From Methanobacteriota archaeon (GTDB taxonomy: Archaea; Hydrothermarchaeota; Hydrothermarchaeia; Hydrothermarchaeales; BMS3B): DNA of 6,222 nt. How positions within the stretch are numbered: the first letter of the stretch is position 1; every line of letters begins with the position of its first letter. The translations under genes were made by a program, and so were the position numbers. Shown here piece by piece: positions 1 to 5,632 of this stretch. The notes under the pieces are model-generated. The model ran no database searches. It was not told the origin of the DNA and saw only the letters and a list, made by a program, of their open reading frames with translations. The stretch covers positions 1-6,222 of the forward strand of contig JAADFH010000028.1 in assembly GCA_013152995.1 (NCBI GenBank), read 5' to 3'.

Positions 1-65
1 CTTTTTATGTCTATATCATCCCACACTCTTATACCTGCAGTCAGAGTACTCCACGGGGTTTGCAT
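1..65 (-). CDS. Possible start of an unidentified protein, cut by the left edge
   Basis: On the minus strand an ATG at 65 opens a reading frame that stays open to the window edge (21 codons, beginning MQTPWSTLTAGIRVWDDID). A GGTGGT stretch at 72-77 sits 6 nt before the ATG and could serve as a ribosome binding site. AT-rich sequence further upstream (for example TAATAGTATTT around 95-105, or TTATATTT around 146-153) could hold a TATA box. The same strand and the T-rich stretch between it and the operon would fit a separate downstream gene. The piece is far too short to assign a family. The plus strand is also open here (1-150), so this call rests mainly on the start site and the protein-like composition. 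Confidence 0.3.
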   Translation of the reverse strand, partial: MQTPWSTLTAGIRVWDDIDIK

Positions 66-312
66 AGAAATACCACCGCTGATTAGCTCTGGGCTCAAAT
101 ACTATTATTTCTTTGCAGATGCATGCTATCGTAGCTATCGGGAAATATAACATAAGTCATTTAATAATTAACTGATAATAATTTTTACCACGATATAATA
201 ACCACGTGCACCATCCTAGATACCATAAAAAATAATTATTATGTCACCATAATTTTTATTACCCCCGCACAATCCAGAATTCTGCGGCAAAACACCCCTT
301 CAAGCTCTGCAC
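66..312. other. AT-rich intergenic region
   Basis: No convincing gene is seen here. The stretch 155-262 is strongly AT-rich, with short T runs on both strands, a perfect 10-bp palindrome AATAATTATT at 231-240, and the 10-mer TAATAACCAC at 196-205, which also occurs in the divergent promoter near 5573. It probably contains the end of the minus-strand operon and perhaps the promoter of the next minus-strand gene. No tRNA, CRISPR repeat or insertion sequence end is visible. Confidence 0.6.
225..240 (-). terminator. Probable oligo-T terminator of the minus-strand operon
   Basis: Read on the minus strand the sequence is AATAATTATTTTTTAT, with six consecutive T at 227-232, about 80 nt after the stop codon of the last operon gene. 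Archaeal termination commonly relies on oligo-T tracts without a strong hairpin. The short palindrome just before it is too AT-rich to form a stable stem. Confidence 0.4.
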
Positions 313-803
313 CTAAACCCTCACCAGCTCAACCTCAAGCGTGTCGCCGAACTCTGCTACAGCCACGCTCGGCATTGAGCCCCTGGGATTCGTCGGGCTG
401 CCTGGGTTCAGGATTCTCACACCGCCCATCTCCAGCACCGCCGGGCGGTGCGTGTGTCCGGTAACCACAACATCGCACCGCTGCTCCTTGGCAAAAGGTA
501 CGCCAGCTTTGCCGCATCACCCCTCGGGTATATCCCGCTCCCATGGAACAGCAGCACCCTGTGCCCGCCAAGGCTAAGCCTCCGCCTCTCCGGCAGCGAG
601 GTGCCATAGTAGGGGTCCATGTTCCCCTGCACCGCCACCACCTCAGCCACCTCCTCCAGAGCATCAACCACATCCATGGAGGTAAGGTCGCCCGCATGCA
701 GAATCAGCTCAACCCCGCTGCTCCTGAAGACCTCCAGCACCTTAGCTGGCAGCCCTCCAGCTCTGTCATACACGTGGGTGTCGCTTATGATTCCCACACG
801 CAT
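313..803 (-). pseudogene. MJ0936/YfcE-type metallophosphoesterase, interrupted by a frameshift
   Basis: The first 103 codons (from ATG at 803) carry the calcineurin-like phosphoesterase motifs in order: DTH at residues 8-10, GD at 38-39, GNMD at 60-63 and HG at 87-88. The last motifs, GHTHRP and NPGSPTNPRG, are present but in another frame, which ends at TAG 313-315. The switch lies at an A run on the plus strand (493-496): one extra base, or two fewer, restores a 162-163 residue protein, the usual size of this family. Such enzymes bind two metal ions and cleave phosphodiesters or phosphomonoesters in the cytoplasm; the natural substrate is unknown. Without the GHTH motif the 0-frame product should be inactive. 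The gene follows the radical SAM gene by 32 nt and is probably last in the operon. A GTG at 824 is a possible earlier start, but MRVGIISDTH is the family N-terminus. Either a true recent inactivation or a homopolymer sequencing error is possible. Confidence 0.85.
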
Positions 804-835
804 AGCCCAGAACAGCAGGCTCACAAGAGAAAAGC

Positions 836-2311
836 TCAGCCACGTGCATAGCTCCTCTGCATGCTCTCCCTGTAGTGCTCCGGCAGCACATTGAAGGCGC
901 AGAAGGGTATAGCCTTAAGGTCGGGGGTAACGTAGTGGATGGCGCACCTCTTCACCCTGGCTATGTCATAGTTGTACAGGTCCATGAAGTGCATCATCCC
1001 TATGAACAGGCTGGAATGGTGGAACCTCGCAAGAGCTCTGTAGTCGTGCCTCACTATCGCATTGAAGAGCAGCGCATGCACCTTCAGCCCCTGCGGCGCA
1101 GCCCTCGCATCCACAAACCTCCTTATGCCAGCGAGAATCCTGAGCCTCTCAACCATTCCTGCGCTCTCAAGCCTCACAGCAGACTCATTCAGGTACTCCA
1201 GCAACCCCTCAATATCCACAAACCTGGTAATCGGCACCAGCCTCTGCCCATCAAGGAACACGTACGTAGCCATCCCGCATGCAAAGTGCGTGCTGAGCTC
1301 GTACTGCGGCTTTCCCGTGAGCGCCTCAACCACGTGCGAGAGTGCGGTGATGCTGGGCACAGGGTAGAAGTCGTACCTTGAAACCTCGCCCGAGGTCTGC
1401 TCCTCCAGCGCAAGTATCACGTCCGGGATAGTAACCCTGTGCCTGAGCCTCTCCTCCCTGGGCATCCTGCCCACAAGCGAAACCGGCTGGAAGTTCACAC
1501 CCCTAACAGCATCAATGTTGCTGGAGGCAAAGCGCAGTATCTCCCCCAGCTCGTGCATATTCCTGCTCCTTATCACCGTGGGCACCAGCACCAGCTTCAT
1601 CCCCGCATACCTTGCGCTCTCCAGAATCTTGGGCATGTGGCGGTGGTTCTTCTGGTTCGTCTCCGGAGTTACGCCGTCAAAACTCAGGTACACTGTGCCA
1701 GCCCCAGCCTCTGCTATCTGCCTTGCAAGCTCCCTGTTCTCAGCCAGCCGTATGCCGTTGGTGTTGAGCTGCACGTGCCCGAAGCCGAGCCGCTTCGCAA
1801 GCTTGACTATCTCCACTATGTCCTCCCTCAGTGTGGGCTCGCCGCCTGTTAGCTGGAGCGCATTGCACGGCACAGGCTTCTGGCTGCGCAGGTAGCGCAG
1901 CATCCTCTCAATATCCGCAAGCGAGGGCTCGTACACATAGCCCACACGCTCAGAATAGTAGAAGCAGTACCAGCATGAGAGATTGCAGCGGTTGGTCACA
2001 ACGAGGTTCGCCAGAGCTGTGTGAGAGAGATGAGCCTCACACGGACCGCAGGAGAAGGGGCACAGCTCAAGCTTCGTCCTGGGATTCTCAAACCTCTTGC
2101 CATCATGCGCGTACCGCCTTGCGCGCTCATACAGCTCATAGCTGCTCCAGTAGAGGTCCTCAAACTCCCCGTGCTCGGAGCAGCGCTTGCGTATGTACAC
2201 CTTCCCTCCCCTCTCAAACACCTCTGCCCTCAGCACCCTGAGGCACTCCGGGCAGAGTGAAGAAGTATTCTCAAGCAGCCTCTCCCTTACCTGAAACCTC
2301 ACCTCCTGCAT
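836..2311 (-). CDS. tes: Tetraether lipid synthase (Tes/MJ0619-like radical SAM protein)
   Basis: A radical SAM enzyme of 491 residues. Family knowledge: Tes (MJ0619 and Methanosarcina homologues) joins the phytanyl chain ends of archaeol-type lipids by carbon-carbon bond formation, giving macrocyclic archaeol or tetraethers (GDGT) at the membrane. The sequence shows the radical SAM motif CxxxCxxC at Cys109, 113 and 116, followed by WYCFYY, a GGEP motif at 156-159 and NTNG near 183-186. Extra cysteines match the auxiliary metal sites of the family: CPEC at 20-23, Cys44, CPFSCGPC at 84-91, and C-terminal Cys345, 456 and 471, the last two in RCAIHY and IPFCAFN. ATG 2311 is chosen because GGAGGTG at 2318-2324 lies 6 nt before it; the earlier GTG at 2320 is part of that binding site. 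The start overlaps the end of the upstream gene by 41 nt. It lacks a B12-binding domain, so it is not of the GrsA/GrsB ring-forming type. Family assignment is strong; the exact lipid product is inferred. Confidence 0.88.
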   Translation of the reverse strand: MQEVRFQVRERLLENTSSLCPECLRVLRAEVFERGGKVYIRKRCSEHGEFEDLYWSSYELYERARRYAHDGKRFENPRTKLELCPFSCGPCEAHLSHTALANLVVTNRCNLSCWYCFYYSERVGYVYEPSLADIERMLRYLRSQKPVPCNALQLTGGEPTLREDIVEIVKLAKRLGFGHVQLNTNGIRLAENRELARQIAEAGAGTVYLSFDGVTPETNQKNHRHMPKILESARYAGMKLVLVPTVIRSRNMHELGEILRFASSNIDAVRGVNFQPVSLVGRMPREERLRHRVTIPDVILALEEQTSGEVSRYDFYPVPSITALSHVVEALTGKPQYELSTHFACGMATYVFLDGQRLVPITRFVDIEGLLEYLNESAVRLESAGMVERLRILAGIRRFVDARAAPQGLKVHALLFNAIVRHDYRALARFHHSSLFIGMMHFMDLYNYDIARVKRCAIHYVTPDLKAIPFCAFNVLPEHYRESMQRSYARG

Positions 2312-3554
2312 TTCTAACACCTCCTCTCGCCTGGTACAGCCTCAGCAGTGCAACCGCATTCGCAAGCACCGCAATCACCAGGAGAGTCTGCTGCACCGCC
2401 CCCAGCAGTCCGCCCAGGAAGATTATAAAAAGCCTCATATCCCGCTGCATCAGCCTGCCTGCAGCGCCCACTGGAATGCGGTACAGCTCATGCTTTGCGG
2501 AGGTGTAGCTTATTGAGTAGCAGCCTGCAATTGCGAGCACGCCCACCAGCCAGTTCTGGAGCGGTGCGCTGGCAATCATGCCAGCTATAACAGCAATATC
2601 CGCATACCTGTCCAGCAGGGAGTCAAAGTACCCGCCAAACCTTGAGGCTCTGCCCCTGAGCCTCGCCACCTCGCCATCGCAGCCATCAATCACCGACGCA
2701 GCCTGCGCGAGCACGCCTCCAAGCGCGGGCTTTGCAAGCGCAAACCCGATGCCGGAGGCTATGCACAGCACGAAGCTGAAGACAGAGATGGCGTTCGGGC
2801 TCACGGGAGTGTTAACAAGCGCTCTGCTTATAGGCACAGAGAGCCTGCGGTTCAGGTGCCTGGAGACGTAGCCATCGCTGGGCTTCACCAGCATCCCGAG
2901 CATCTCCCGCTCAGCCTGCCTCAGCTCCTCCTGCGTATCTATGTCCCGCCAGTAGCACCCGCTCACATCCAGCGCCCTCAGCCTGCCCTCAGAGGCAAGC
3001 TTCAGCATCACATCAGTCACCGAGAACCTGCCGCTGAACCCTGAGGCAGCCTCAAGCACCTCCTGCGTGCAGTAGAACACACCTGTGTCCAAGGCGTTGA
3101 ACCGCTCTATCCCCTTGCCCATGTCCACCACAACATCAGAATCCACCAGCACCCTGGTTGCCTCGTCTATGTCCTTGCCCTCAAGCACCGTATCTATGCA
3201 CAGCGTGGTGCACTCCGGCTCCGACTCAACCAGCTTCAGGAGAATCTCCCTGTCAAACACGTGGTCGCTCATCACGAGGATGAATCCCTCGCCCTCCACC
3301 GCTCTGGCACCGAGCAGCAGCGAGTAGCCACCGCCTCTCTCAACCTCCGTGTTCCTGACAACCCTCGCCCTGCCCGAGACGTGCCTCTCAACCTCTGGGT
3401 GACTGCACACCACAACAATCTCAGATACCCCTGCGCTCCGCAGGTTCTCAATAACCCTGTCAATCAGCGCCACGCCAAAGAGCTTAACAAGAGGTTTTGG
3501 GGTGGAGGAGCGAAGTCTCTCGCCCCTGCCTGCAGCAAGCACCACCGCCTTCAT
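2271..3554 (-). CDS. Bifunctional inositol-1-P cytidylyltransferase / di-myo-inositol-phosphate-phosphate synthase (IPCT-DIPPS)
   Basis: A 427-residue fusion. The N-terminal half (about 1-225) is a sugar-nucleotidyltransferase fold: LAAGRGERL at 6-14, PKPLVKL at 19-25, MSDH with Asp97 as likely metal ligand, and RDIDT at 203-207. It should form CDP-inositol from CTP and inositol-1-phosphate. The C-terminal half (about 226-410) is a membrane CDP-alcohol phosphotransferase with the full signature: Asp290, Asp293, Gly294, Ala297, Arg298, Gly307, Asp311 and Asp315, plus several hydrophobic helices (about 254-272, 317-350, 374-405). In the Archaeoglobus fulgidus enzyme of this architecture the second domain joins CDP-inositol to inositol-1-phosphate, giving phosphorylated di-myo-inositol phosphate, the precursor of the thermoprotectant DIP. 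Length matches that family. Its ATG overlaps the stop of inositol-1-phosphate synthase (ATGA at 3551-3554), so the substrate-making and substrate-using genes are translationally coupled; no strong binding site precedes the ATG. The second domain could alternatively make an inositol phospholipid, but the fusion argues for DIP. Confidence 0.9.
   Translation of the reverse strand: MKAVVLAAGRGERLRSSTPKPLVKLFGVALIDRVIENLRSAGVSEIVVVCSHPEVERHVSGRARVVRNTEVERGGGYSLLLGARAVEGEGFILVMSDHVFDREILLKLVESEPECTTLCIDTVLEGKDIDEATRVLVDSDVVVDMGKGIERFNALDTGVFYCTQEVLEAASGFSGRFSVTDVMLKLASEGRLRALDVSGCYWRDIDTQEELRQAEREMLGMLVKPSDGYVSRHLNRRLSVPISRALVNTPVSPNAISVFSFVLCIASGIGFALAKPALGGVLAQAASVIDGCDGEVARLRGRASRFGGYFDSLLDRYADIAVIAGMIASAPLQNWLVGVLAIAGCYSISYTSAKHELYRIPVGAAGRLMQRDMRLFIIFLGGLLGAVQQTLLVIAVLANAVALLRLYQARGGVRNAGGEVSGKGEAA
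2318..2324 (-). promoter_or_regulatory. Ribosome binding site deciding the radical SAM start
   Basis: GGAGGTG on the minus strand, 6 nt before ATG 2311. It lies inside the C-terminal coding part of the upstream gene, and its last three bases are the alternative GTG start at 2320, which is therefore unlikely to be used. Confidence 0.75.
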
Positions 3555-4654
3555 CGCTCGTTGACGGCAATCTCCGGAGCAATGGTCGTGCGTGAATTCT
3601 CTGCGATGAACTCCTCCACCAGCTTCTTAGCCACAACATCAGGATACTGCACCGGCGGGTGCTTGAAGAAGTATGCGCTCACGCCCTCCAGCGGCCCTGC
3701 AATGCCGTTGTCCAGCGCGAGCTTCACCGCCCTTATCGCATCAACCGCAACACCTGCGCTGTTCGGCGAGTCCTCCACCGACAGGTGCACCTGTATGGTG
3801 AGCGGCACATCGCCGAACTTCTTGCCCTTGACGTATATGAACGCCTGCTTGTTGTCATTCAGGAAGGGCACATAGTCGCTGGGACCTATGCGTGTGGGTA
3901 TGTCGTAGCCCACCACGCTGGTAACCGCCTCAGTCTTGCTTATTCGCTTTGACTTCAGCCTGCTCTCCTGCAGCATGTTCAGGAAGTCGGTGTTGCCGCC
4001 GATGTTGAGCTGATAGGTCTCAACGATCTCAACGCCCCTGTCCTTCAGCAGCTGCATCAGCGTTCTGTGCAGTATCGTCGCACCCACCTGGCTCTTTATG
4101 TCGTCGCCAGCCACGGGCAGCCCTGCGCGTGTGAACTTCTCAGCCCAGTGCTTGTCGCTGGCTATGAACTCGGGGATGCAGTTCACAAAGCCGCAGCCGG
4201 CGTCAATGGCAGCCTGCGCGTAGTACCTGGTAGCCTCTGCGCTGCCCACCGGCAGGAAGTTCACCAGCACATCAGCCTTGACCTCCTCCAGCACCTCTGC
4301 CACATCCACGGGCTCCTCGTCGCTCAGCGGGAACGCCTCCCTGAGGTACTTGCCCACACCGTCAAGCGTCGGACCCCTGAGCACCTCCACGCCCAGCTCC
4401 GGCACATCGCAGAACTTCAGTGCGCAGTTGGGCTCTGCGAATATCGCCTCGCTCAGGTCCTTGCCCACCTTGTTTGCATTCACGTCAAAGGCTGCGACGA
4501 ACTTTATGTCCCTGATGTGGTAGCCACCGAAGTTCACGTGCATTAACCCTGGTACCGACTCCCCATCCTCAACATCCTTGTAGTACTCAACCCCCTGCAC
4601 CAAGGAGGATGTGCAGTTTCCCACACCTGCTATTGCCACTCTCACTTCGCCCAT
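3551..4654 (-). CDS. ino1: Myo-inositol-1-phosphate synthase
   Basis: A 367-residue cytoplasmic NAD-dependent enzyme that converts glucose-6-phosphate to inositol-1-phosphate (EC 5.5.1.4), the first step towards all inositol compounds. Visible family motifs are the N-terminal NAD-binding [15 protein letters not shown] (7-21), PGLMHV (35-40), GPTLDG (94-99), [11 protein letters not shown] (183-193), [12 protein letters not shown] (216-227) and DSPNSAG (295-301). The overall pattern and length are close to the short actinobacterial type (Mycobacterium tuberculosis Ino1) and differ from my recollection of the structurally studied Archaeoglobus enzyme. ATG 4654 is chosen because GGAGGTGAT at 4658-4666 lies directly before it; a start 13 codons earlier has no such support. 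It follows the regulator gene by 28 nt and overlaps the next gene by four bases, so it supplies that gene's substrate from the same transcript. Both catalytic blocks look intact. Confidence 0.95.
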   Translation of the reverse strand: MGEVRVAIAGVGNCTSSLVQGVEYYKDVEDGESVPGLMHVNFGGYHIRDIKFVAAFDVNANKVGKDLSEAIFAEPNCALKFCDVPELGVEVLRGPTLDGVGKYLREAFPLSDEEPVDVAEVLEEVKADVLVNFLPVGSAEATRYYAQAAIDAGCGFVNCIPEFIASDKHWAEKFTRAGLPVAGDDIKSQVGATILHRTLMQLLKDRGVEIVETYQLNIGGNTDFLNMLQESRLKSKRISKTEAVTSVVGYDIPTRIGPSDYVPFLNDNKQAFIYVKGKKFGDVPLTIQVHLSVEDSPNSAGVAVDAIRAVKLALDNGIAGPLEGVSAYFFKHPPVQYPDVVAKKLVEEFIAENSRTTIAPEIAVNER

Positions 4655-4657
4655 CTC

Positions 4658-4666
4658 ATCACCTCC
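4658..4666 (-). promoter_or_regulatory. Strong ribosome binding site of inositol-1-phosphate synthase
   Basis: GGAGGTGAT on the minus strand, with a 3-nt spacer (GAG) before ATG 4654 counted from its last T. It lies in the 28-nt gap after the regulator gene and fixes the start over in-frame codons further upstream. A second ATG at 4659 is in another frame. Confidence 0.75.
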
Positions 4667-4682
4667 GCAGAGAGTTAAGGAA

Positions 4683-5246
4683 CTACCTCTCACCGGTGTG
4701 TGAAGAGGTTAGCCTGAGAAGCAGAGGCTCCTCAGAGCCGTAGAGGTCAAGCTCGCTCATCGTCTGGCTCTTGAGCACTCTGACTTCCTCAAGCAGGTCC
4801 TCAACCCTCGCCAGACACTCCTCATGGTACTCCCTCTCCCTGATCAGCTCCTCGGCTATCTCCGAGAGTGCGGACAGCCTGCTCACAGGGTCACGGATGC
4901 GGAAGGCGTGCCTGGCTAACCTCCCGGCAGGCTCAGAGGAGCCAGCCGGACGGCTGGAGCGTCTGCTGAGCTTGGTGGAGAACTCGGTGGGTGAGATGTT
5001 GACTCTCAGCGTTATGGCGTCAGCTATCTCGTAGTACTTCCTGGGTCTGCCCCTGCTGTTGCGCTCCTCCTCCACTGTGAGTATCTTTGCCCGTGTCATG
5101 TACTCCAGATGCCTTGAGAGCGCCATCTTCTCCACACCCGTCTCCCTGCTCAGCTCTGACAGACACCTGGGCTTCTGACTTACCAGTCTGATAATCTCAC
5201 GCCTGGTACTGTTGCCCAGGATGTCCAGAAGCTCATCACTGCGCAT
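4683..5246 (-). CDS. ArsR-type winged-helix transcriptional regulator
   Basis: A 187-residue protein with an N-terminal winged helix-turn-helix (about 4-74): [17 protein letters not shown] forms the first helices, [23 protein letters not shown] the helix-turn-helix, and [10 protein letters not shown] (65-74) the basic wing typical of archaeal ArsR-like regulators. After [12 protein letters not shown] comes a short low-complexity linker rich in R, S, P, A and G (about 95-112), then a charged, probably coiled-coil helix (about 124-162) likely used for dimerisation. This layout resembles SurR-type archaeal regulators, but no CxxC redox switch is seen. No ligand domain is recognised. As the gene directly before the inositol and lipid genes, it is a good candidate for controlling them and itself. 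ATG 5246 is preferred: it starts at the conserved [12 protein letters not shown]. An in-frame TTG at 5282 would add 12 residues with no homology or binding site. Confidence 0.85.
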   Translation of the reverse strand: MRSDELLDILGNSTRREIIRLVSQKPRCLSELSRETGVEKMALSRHLEYMTRAKILTVEEERNSRGRPRKYYEIADAITLRVNISPTEFSTKLSRRSSRPAGSSEPAGRLARHAFRIRDPVSRLSALSEIAEELIREREYHEECLARVEDLLEEVRVLKSQTMSELDLYGSEEPLLLRLTSSHTGER

Positions 5247-5263
5247 TTTTCTACTTTGTGTTA

Positions 5264-5274
5264 CCTTAAGTATC
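5264..5274 (-). promoter_or_regulatory. Possible internal TATA box for a leaderless regulator transcript
   Basis: GATACTTAAGG on the minus strand is centred about 24 nt before ATG 5246. In archaea a TATA element at this distance would place transcription start at or very near the ATG. The lack of a good ribosome binding site before this ATG, unlike its neighbours, fits a leaderless message. The match to a TATA consensus is modest, and co-transcription with the upstream small gene is equally possible. Confidence 0.3.
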
Positions 5275-5285
5275 AATTGCAAGTT

Positions 5286-5522
5286 TTACTGTACAGACCT
5301 CTCACGGTAGTCATCATAGCCCAGCCAGGCTATCACCGCTCCGGTGAGCAGCAGCATCACGCCGAAGAGCGCTGCGAACACCAGCAGGAACGCACGCCAG
5401 AAGGGCACCACTCCTCCCGAGCCGAGCACATCGCTCAGCACCGGCACCCTCACAAAGTACCAGAGGATGCCGAGCAGCACGAGCACTACACCGGAGACCA
5501 TTTTAAGTATCTCCCTGCTCAT
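5286..5522 (-). CDS. Small membrane protein with two helices, function unknown
   Basis: A 78-residue protein with two predicted membrane helices (about 8-26 and 44-67) joined by a short, glycine-containing loop with few charges. The positively charged ends (MSREILK and the C-terminal YRER) suggest both termini lie in the cytoplasm. I recognise the general pattern of small archaeal membrane proteins but no named family. ATG 5522 is chosen because GGAGGTGA at 5525-5532 lies 2 nt before it; an upstream in-frame start at 5582 would add 20 residues lying in the AT-rich promoter region. The stop is 39 nt before the regulator start, so the two may be co-transcribed, and it could be a membrane partner of the regulator or simply the first operon gene. 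Confidence 0.75.
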   Translation of the reverse strand: MSREILKMVSGVVLVLLGILWYFVRVPVLSDVLGSGGVVPFWRAFLLVFAALFGVMLLLTGAVIAWLGYDDYRERSVQ

Positions 5523-5524
5523 GC

Positions 5525-5532
5525 TCACCTCC
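5525..5532 (-). promoter_or_regulatory. Ribosome binding site of the small membrane protein
   Basis: GGAGGTGA on the minus strand (within GGAGGAGGTGAGC), 2 nt before ATG 5522. It decides the start against the longer open frame reaching 5582. Confidence 0.7.
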
Positions 5533-5544
5533 TCCAGTGAAAGT

Positions 5545-5582
5545 ATTCGGGTAATAACAACAGAAAATTTTTTAATAACCAC
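5545..5582 (-). promoter_or_regulatory. Probable operon promoter (minus strand)
   Basis: The minus strand reads GGTTATTAAAAAATTTTC at 5563-5580, a TATA-like AT-rich block. A start about 25 nt downstream would fall near 5547, giving a leader of roughly 25 nt that contains the ribosome binding site of the first gene. Two near-identical 10-mers on the plus strand, TAATAACAAC at 5552-5561 and TAATAACCAC at 5573-5582, flank the T run with their starts 21 bp apart, and a perfect 9-mer repeat adjoins the block. These could be operator sites. No experiment supports them. Confidence 0.4.
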
Positions 5583-5594
5583 ACGTTACTAAAT
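5563..5594 (+). promoter_or_regulatory. Possible promoter of the DUF763 gene (plus strand)
   Basis: The same AT-rich block reads AAAATTTTTTAATAACC on the plus strand, and a second AT-rich stretch, TTACTAAATT, lies at 5585-5594. Either could act as a TATA element for the plus-strand gene starting at 5633. No clear ribosome binding site precedes that ATG. Sharing the block with the minus-strand operon would make this a back-to-back promoter. Confidence 0.3.
5580..5588 (+). repeat. 9-bp direct repeat CACACGTTA, copy 1
   Basis: Perfectly repeated at 5607-5615, starts 27 bp apart. This copy sits immediately upstream of the TATA-like block of the minus-strand operon, where a transcription factor site or BRE could lie. 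Confidence 0.6.
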
Positions 5595-5606
5595 TCCGTC
5601 CTGCGG

Positions 5607-5615
5607 CACACGTTA
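5607..5615 (+). repeat. 9-bp direct repeat CACACGTTA, copy 2
   Basis: Second perfect copy of the 9-mer at 5580-5588. It lies 17 nt before the ATG of the DUF763 gene. A 9-mer repeating by chance within a gap of about 110 bp is uncommon, by a rough estimate a few percent. Confidence 0.6.
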
Positions 5616-5632
5616 GCTTTCTCTGCTTGGGC

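Noticed and set aside
1..150. Plus-strand frame open from the left edge to a TAA at 148-150
   Set aside because: About 49 codons, no recognisable motif, and the competing minus-strand frame has a plausible start site; a chance open frame of this length is common.
16..153. 45-codon minus-strand frame from ATG 153
   Set aside because: No ribosome binding site or family resemblance, and it overlaps the better-placed start at 65 in another frame.
1..312. RNA gene, CRISPR array or mobile element end in the AT-rich flank
   Set aside because: No cloverleaf with a T-loop consensus, no regularly spaced repeats and no transposase or terminal inverted repeat pair could be found.
493..502. Programmed ribosomal frameshift
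   Set aside because: The codons at the junction do not form a classical -1 slippery heptamer and no stable downstream structure was evident, so an indel is the simpler explanation.
335..697. 120-codon minus-strand frame over the phosphoesterase
   Set aside because: This is a third frame, rich in Trp, Arg and Cys, that matches neither conserved half of the phosphoesterase.
3261..3875. 204-codon plus-strand open frame
   Set aside because: Antisense to two well-supported genes (IPCT-DIPPS and inositol-1-phosphate synthase) and crosses their junction; the long frame comes from GC-rich codon bias and has no family motif.
4942..4957. Inverted repeat CCAGCCG-GA-CGGCTGG
   Set aside because: It lies within the regulator coding sequence, at the low-complexity linker with repeated PAG codons; no T run follows, so it is not called a terminator or operator.
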